From the NCBI GenBank assembly GCA_022376925.1, contig JAIOJX010000032.1, positions 115,111,979 through 115,175,978 of the forward strand: 64,000 nucleotides of DNA, given 5' to 3'. The notes beneath the pieces were generated by a model. The model worked only from the letters and a program-made list of their open reading frames with translations, was not told the origin of the DNA and did not search any database. This stretch comes from Tragulus kanchil. Its lineage: Eukaryota; Chordata; Mammalia; Artiodactyla; Tragulidae. Numbering within the stretch: position 1 is the first letter of the stretch; every line of letters starts with the position of its first letter. The translations under genes and the position numbers were made by a program. Shown here piece by piece: positions 22,913-64,000 of the stretch.

Positions 22913-23440
22913 TCTTTAGCCTCAAGGACTACATCAGCTCAATGTCATTGCCTCCTAAATGTTAGTCTCTAGCCCAGACTGTTCCTAAACTTCAAACTGA
23001 CTTGGTATAGGATATCTCCACATCCCCTAAAACCCAGAATGTCCTTGTTGAACTCACTGTCTTTTGCCTCTTCTAAAAACCTGCTCCTCTCCCTATACTC
23101 TGGATATTTAATAATGGCACCCAGGGGTCCGTAGCCTGCGATCAACCTAGGAGCTTGTCATTGCTCTCATCCCCCACATCAGGGCATTCATCCAGTTTTT
23201 TTTTTTTTTTTTTTGATTTTGCTACCTAAAGTCTTGAATCTCTGTTCCAATGCCTCCACTGTATTGCCTTCACTCAGGCTTTTTTCCTCCACCAGGATGA
23301 TTATAATAATCTCCTAACCTATTTTCCCTTCTCCATATTCTCCACTCTTAATCCTTCTATCACAACATTGCTAAAATAATCTTTTCTTTAAAAAGCGAAT
23401 ATACATTTACTCTTTTCAAAGCTTCTTTTAACTTGGATTT
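22913..23440. other. TESK2 intron with a T18 run, nothing recognised
   Basis: A poly(T) run lies at about 23195-23214. The flanks look like old LINE text but are unassigned. Repeated at about 24016-24525. Confidence 0.35.
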
Positions 23441-23474
23441 TTTCCAACCTAATCAACACTGTTCTTAATGAACC

Positions 23475-23870
23475 CTGTGTGAACTGAGAACTTCCAGTTG
23501 TACAAGCTGGATTTAGAAAAGGCAGAGGAATGAGAGATCAAATTGCAAACATCAGCTGGATTATAGAAAAAGCAAAGGAATTCCAAAAAATTATCTGCTT
23601 CATTGACTATGTTAAAGTCTTTGACTGTATGGATCTCACAGCAAACTGTGGAAAATTCTGAAAGACATGGGAATACCAGACCATCTTACCTGCCTCCTGA
23701 GAAACCTATACGAAGATCAAGAAGCAACAGTTAGAACCAGACATGGACTAATGAACTGGTTCCAAATTGGGAAAGGAGTACATCAAGGCTGTATATTTTT
23801 ACCCTGCTTATTTAACTTATATGCAGAGGAGATCATGTGAAATGCCTGGCCAAATAAATCAGACTGTGTG
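23475..23870 (+). mobile_element. BovB LINE reverse-transcriptase fragment, third copy
   Basis: Same segment as at 21255 and 22380. It carries the variant A residues ('cttccagttgtacaagctgg') and extends to the LFNLYAEEI region. Confidence 0.85.
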
Positions 23871-24549
23871 TAGATTACAGCTGTGTGTATATTAGTTACT
23901 CAGTCATGTCTGACTTTTTGCGACCTCATGGACCATAATCCAACAGGCTCCTCTGTCCATGGGATTCTCTAGGCAAGAATACTGGAGTGGATTGCCATTT
24001 CCTTCTCCAGGGCATGCACTCTTTAGCCTCAAGGACTACATCAGCTCAATGTCATTGCCTCCTAAATGTTAGTCTCTAGCCCAGACTGTTCCTAAACTTC
24101 AAACTGACTTGGTATAGGATATCTCCACATCCCCTAAAACCCAGAATGTCCTTGTTGAACTCACTGTCTTTTGCCTCTTCTAAAAACCTGCTCCTCTCCC
24201 TATACTCTGGATATTTAATAATGGCACCCAGGGGTCCGTAGCCTGCGATCAACCTAGGAGCTTGTCATTGCTCTCATCCCCCACATCAGGGCATTCATCC
24301 AGTTTTTTTTTTTTTTTTTTTGATTTTGCTACCTAAAGTCTTGAATCTCTGTTCCAATGCCTCCACTGTATTGCCTTCACTCAGGCTTTTTTCCTCCACC
24401 AGGATGATTATAATAATCTCCTAACCTATTTTCCCTTCTCCATATTCTCCACTCTTAATCCTTCTATCACAACATTGCTAAAATAATCTTTTCTTTAAAA
24501 AGCGAATATGAACATGTTACTCTTCTGCTCAAAAGGCTTCTTTTATTCC

Positions 24550-24940
24550 CTACAGACAGGATAAAGCCCATATACCTTAGCAAAGCATATCAACCTCACC
24601 TCTCATGCACTCTGGCCATATTGAGTAAGTTAGTGTCCTGAATACACCATGCTTTTAACATCTAACTTTACATCTGCTGCTTTCTGTGTGTAGCCTTTCT
24701 TTCCTGTTCCCCCAAGTTATCCTTTGGACTCCTCAGTTCTTTTGCACAGCTTTCTCTGACATGCCCAGATTGAGTTCATAACTTTATCCTCTGTGTTGTT
24801 GGACCTGTACAAAGCCATCCTTTAGCATTTACTACACGTATTATTTGTCTGTATCCTTTAATAGATTATGATCTCCTCAAAGGAATGTGCAGCATCTGCC
24901 ATAGTACCTGGATGCAGAATAACTTCTCAATAACTTAAAA
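24550..24940 (+). repeat. L2 LINE 3' fragment
   Basis: 'acaggataaagcccatatac', 'cttttgcacagctttctctg' and 'gattatgatctcctcaaagg' follow the L2 3' pattern. Repeated at 25650-26030. Confidence 0.5.
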
Positions 24941-25039
24941 AAAAAGTCTCTGTCTTCTAGGTGTTTACCCTTTAGTGATTTCAGCACCACCCTAAACGTT
25001 TCTGACAGATGGTAGCTGAATTCTCCTTCTGTTTTGCAG

Positions 25040-45430
<20,391 letters not shown>

Positions 45431-45505
45431 CTGGTCAGCCTTCTTAGTTGTACCTTTGTTCCTCAGTTTCTGGGGTAAAAAAGTTGTCTTAGATACCCGG
45501 GTCCT

Positions 45506-45585
45506 GAGGAGATGGAGGTAGAAGAAGAAAGGCCAAGAGACTCAGCTCTAGCCGCCTTCTCTGTCTCAGGCATAGGCCGAGAACC
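45506..45585 (+). pseudogene. TESK2: TESK2 terminal exon, partial duplicate with frameshift
   Basis: Repeats the last ~30 codons (EEMEVEEERPRDS...). A lost C in 'ggcccgag' shifts the frame before the stop, so the apparent ORF runs on into 3'UTR sequence. A consensus error or surplus copy is more likely than a real pseudogene. Confidence 0.85.
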
Positions 45586-46580
45586 CAGGGAGAACAGGAG
45601 GGGTGAGGAGAGTGCATCCCACTTCAGCTTGGGGACGGACCTTCAGCTGAAACCACAGGGCCCCCTGGTGCACAGCCTAGACTCTTCCTGGGGCCCATGG
45701 AGCACGCAGGCTAAGCCAAGCCAGACTCAACTGTGGGGCTCCCAGTGCCCAGTGACTGTGTATAAGGTGAGGCAGCAATAAGAGGCCCTCCTAGTTAGGG
45801 CCAGCGGCTGATACAAAGCCTCTGAAATCCAGCAAGGAGCTCTGGCTCCCATCCGATCCCCCGGACTTCCCCAGACAGGACCAGAGGACTCCTAGTTCTA
45901 GTGTGAGCTGGCAGGCAGCTATTACCCCAGGTCTGCCTCTTGCCCTTTCCTGGGGCATATAAGCTAATGGATGGAACCTGGAGCTGACCAGGAGACCATA
46001 AAAGGCACAGCTATTTCTCAGACCTGAAGACTGGGGTGCTTCTTGCCAGAATGTCTAAGACACTTGAATAATTGCTGTTTGCACTTACTGCACGGCCAGA
46101 CCACATCACTACATTTCTATGCAAGGCAAGCAGAGTGGTGGTCATGGCTCTCAGCTAACCTATTCAAAGATCTTTTCCAGTTGATTAATCTATTTTCATA
46201 TTTATGAAGGAGTCTTAAATGTTCTGCCTTATCAAACTTTCAACCCTGTGGTTGGGAGTGGGGCTGATTCTGTAGGCCCTAGGGCCTGCTCTGTGTATTT
46301 GTTAACTCATGATACACCCAGTTGGTTTATACATGGACTGATTTCTTTCCTTTCTGCTACGGCCAGAGCTATGGGAACAATCTGTTCTTATAGAGCCGCA
46401 ATAAGAAATAACCAAAGATGAAGCTGGTCAAATATTTTCGTATCTTGTTTCTGTTGATTTTTTTTTTTTTGGTAAAACTTTCCCAGTACACTTTTGAGAT
46501 TTAAAAATGAATAAAGTTGATGTTACAGGTGCTGGTCAGCCTTCTTAGTTGTACCTTTGTTCCTCAGTTTCTGGGGTAAA

Positions 46581-46736
46581 GGCAGAGACCCAGGAGCGAT
46601 GCAACAGTATCTCTGCCAGGAGCCCATTCCCACCCGCTAGTAGTTGGGACTAAGATACAGGTTAGAAGGATCCAGACCCCCCTATTCTACCCTTAGCCTC
46701 TCTCCCTGGACCCTTGAGTATTGCACAGAAGTTGGG
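46581..46736. other. Convergent interval between TESK2 and TOE1
   Basis: Short unique stretch left of the TOE1 stop codon. I see no AATAAA for TOE1 on the minus strand here, so TOE1 may end inside the D16 copy or use a variant signal. Confidence 0.5.
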
Positions 46737-63061
<16,325 letters not shown>

Positions 63062-63449
63062 GTACTTATGTTTGTAATCATTTTGAAGACTTCCCTGCCC
63101 CCCGAGTCCCCTCGCTTCTCACCTCTGAGGGACCCAAGAAAGTGGTAAAGTCCTGTTTGGTCTTGACTTCTGCTGAGCTCCTAGCCAGCCCTGGGCAGAC
63201 AGAGAAAGGGGGCGTTCTGTCCTGAGTGATCTGTCCTCCTCCAACCCCTGAAGGGCAGCAGGCAGCTGCAGGGGCCCCTGCCAGTGGCTGACAGCCAGCA
63301 CTCTCTGGCCAGGTCTCTGGTCAGCTGTGATTGGAGCTGCGTTACCGAGCCTAGAGCAGGTGGTTGGGCGGTACTCAGCCCCTCCTACCAGCAATGGCCG
63401 CTCCCTAGGGAGAGGGGAAGCACAGAGAAGGATTTTTGTTTAAGTCTCC
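63062..63449. other. MUTYH-HPDL intergenic, no repeat recognised
   Basis: GC-rich unique sequence between the convergent genes. No ORF with protein signature. Confidence 0.5.
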
Positions 63450-63572
63450 TGTGTTCAGTCGTTCAGTTGTGTCCGGCTCTTTAGGACCCCATGAACTGCG
63501 TAGATAGCCTGCTAGGCTCCTGTGTCCATGCAATTTTCCAGGCAAGAATATTGGAGTGGATTGCCATTTTAA
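63450..63572 (-). repeat. Bov-A SINE body fragment
   Basis: 'cagtcgttcagttgtgtccg' and 'gaatattggagtggattgcc' are the Bov-A body in minus orientation. Confidence 0.8.
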
Positions 63573-63873
63573 ATCATTTGTTTAGGGATATATGTGTAGT
63601 GAAACAATACAGAAAAAAGTTTTTTAATCATAGTATTGGGGATGTGGTGGAGAGAAATGGGGTCAGAAAGACACAAGAAGGGTTCAACAGGTTATGTTCT
63701 ATTTCCTAATACAGTTATTCACATTTTACGTGTGTATTAGATACAGACAATATGAGAACTGTTTCAGTTAAAAAAACCTGGACCCTTGTGAGAGTTTCGA
63801 CTTCTGGCAGGTACTGATGAGATGGAGGTCCCTAAAGACGAAGGCTTTCACTCCACGCCACTGTGGGTGTCCC
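63573..63873 (-). other. Probable HPDL 3' untranslated/downstream region
   Basis: AT-rich stretch directly after the HPDL stop on the minus strand. No AATAAA (TTTATT on plus) is obvious. Confidence 0.4.
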
Positions 63874-64000
63874 TCAGTTCCAGCAGGCCCTGTCCTGTGC
63901 TGGACTTCCCAGCACTCCGGGACATGCAGCTGCATCCAACTTGGGCCCTTTGCAGGCTTCCCGGACCCTGGCAGCTTGCTCCTGCACAGACTGCCACAGG
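63874..64000 (-). CDS. HPDL: HPDL, 4-hydroxyphenylpyruvate dioxygenase-like (C-terminal end, partial)
   Basis: The minus-strand frame enters at the window edge with LWQSVQEQAARVREACKG and ends at TGA (63876-63874). The text LWQSVQEQ-AR--EA matches the C-terminus of human HPDL as I remember it. The gene, single-exon in mammals, is expected here, convergent with MUTYH. HPDL is a mitochondrial dioxygenase-like protein of the HPD family, implicated in 4-hydroxymandelate and coenzyme Q headgroup metabolism. The frame continues about 24 residues past the human end (Cys where I expect the stop). Only 42 codons are visible, so the assignment rests on a short match plus synteny. Confidence 0.8.
   Translation of the reverse strand, partial: LWQSVQEQAARVREACKGPKLDAAACPGVLGSPAQDRACWN

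Larger units (their letters stand above)
22340..24530. repeat. Direct duplication D8 (2 x ~1.1 kb)
   Basis: About 22326-23440 is repeated at 23443-24530, offset about 1107. The BovB part of the second copy matches the variant at 21255 rather than the one at 22380. Confidence 0.85.

Noticed and set aside
21255..23870. An active BovB retrotransposon
   Set aside because: All three segments are short, with stops and frameshifts in the reverse-transcriptase frame. No endonuclease domain is seen.

Overview
The window is nuclear DNA of a ruminant (even-toed ungulate). It carries Bov-tA/Bov-A SINEs, a BovB (RTE) LINE with recognisable reverse-transcriptase text, artiodactyl L1 3' ends and CHR-type tRNA-derived SINEs, alongside ancient L2 and MIR copies. 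I cannot name the species. One young SINE family here has a 3' body that I do not recognise from cattle or sheep.

Four protein-coding genes can be read exon by exon. TESK2 (plus strand, 25040-45430) is present from the exon carrying the kinase catalytic loop to the stop codon and poly(A) signal; its 5' exons lie off the left edge. TOE1 (minus strand, stop 46737, start 51019) is complete: eight exons sum to 510 codons plus stop. MUTYH (plus strand, start 51018, stop 63016) is complete: sixteen exons sum to 538 codons plus stop. The last 42 codons of HPDL lie on the minus strand at 63874-64000. The order TESK2>, <TOE1, MUTYH>, <HPDL is the arrangement I know from mammals (human 1p34.1). TOE1 and MUTYH are head to head, and their start codons share two bases of one CATG.

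Layout: 1-25039 is TESK2 intron, mostly repeats. The TESK2 kinase exon at 25040 is followed by a roughly 14 kb intron and then clustered exons at 40242-44502. TESK2 and TOE1 converge at 45.4-46.7 kb. TOE1 occupies 46.7-51.0 kb and MUTYH 51.0-63.1 kb, with a long, repeat-filled first intron. HPDL begins at the right edge.

The dominant structural feature is about 21 adjacent direct duplications, each of about 1.05-1.18 kb, spread over the whole window. They cut through exons and introns alike, are nearly identical, and differ mainly by homopolymer indels. They duplicate exons of TESK2, TOE1 and MUTYH. I read most of them as assembly artefacts (failed contig-end merging), so about a third of the window is probably surplus sequence. 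One cluster (18.5-24.5 kb) is different: its copies diverge by about 2 per cent and a third copy is mosaic, so a real duplication or two diverged haplotypes may lie beneath it.

The gene products act in different pathways. MUTYH is the adenine DNA glycosylase for A:8-oxoG mispairs. TOE1 is a DEDD-type 3' exonuclease that trims snRNA 3' ends. TESK2 is a cofilin-directed dual-specificity kinase. HPDL is a mitochondrial dioxygenase-like protein. The only sequence-visible link is the shared TOE1/MUTYH 5' region.
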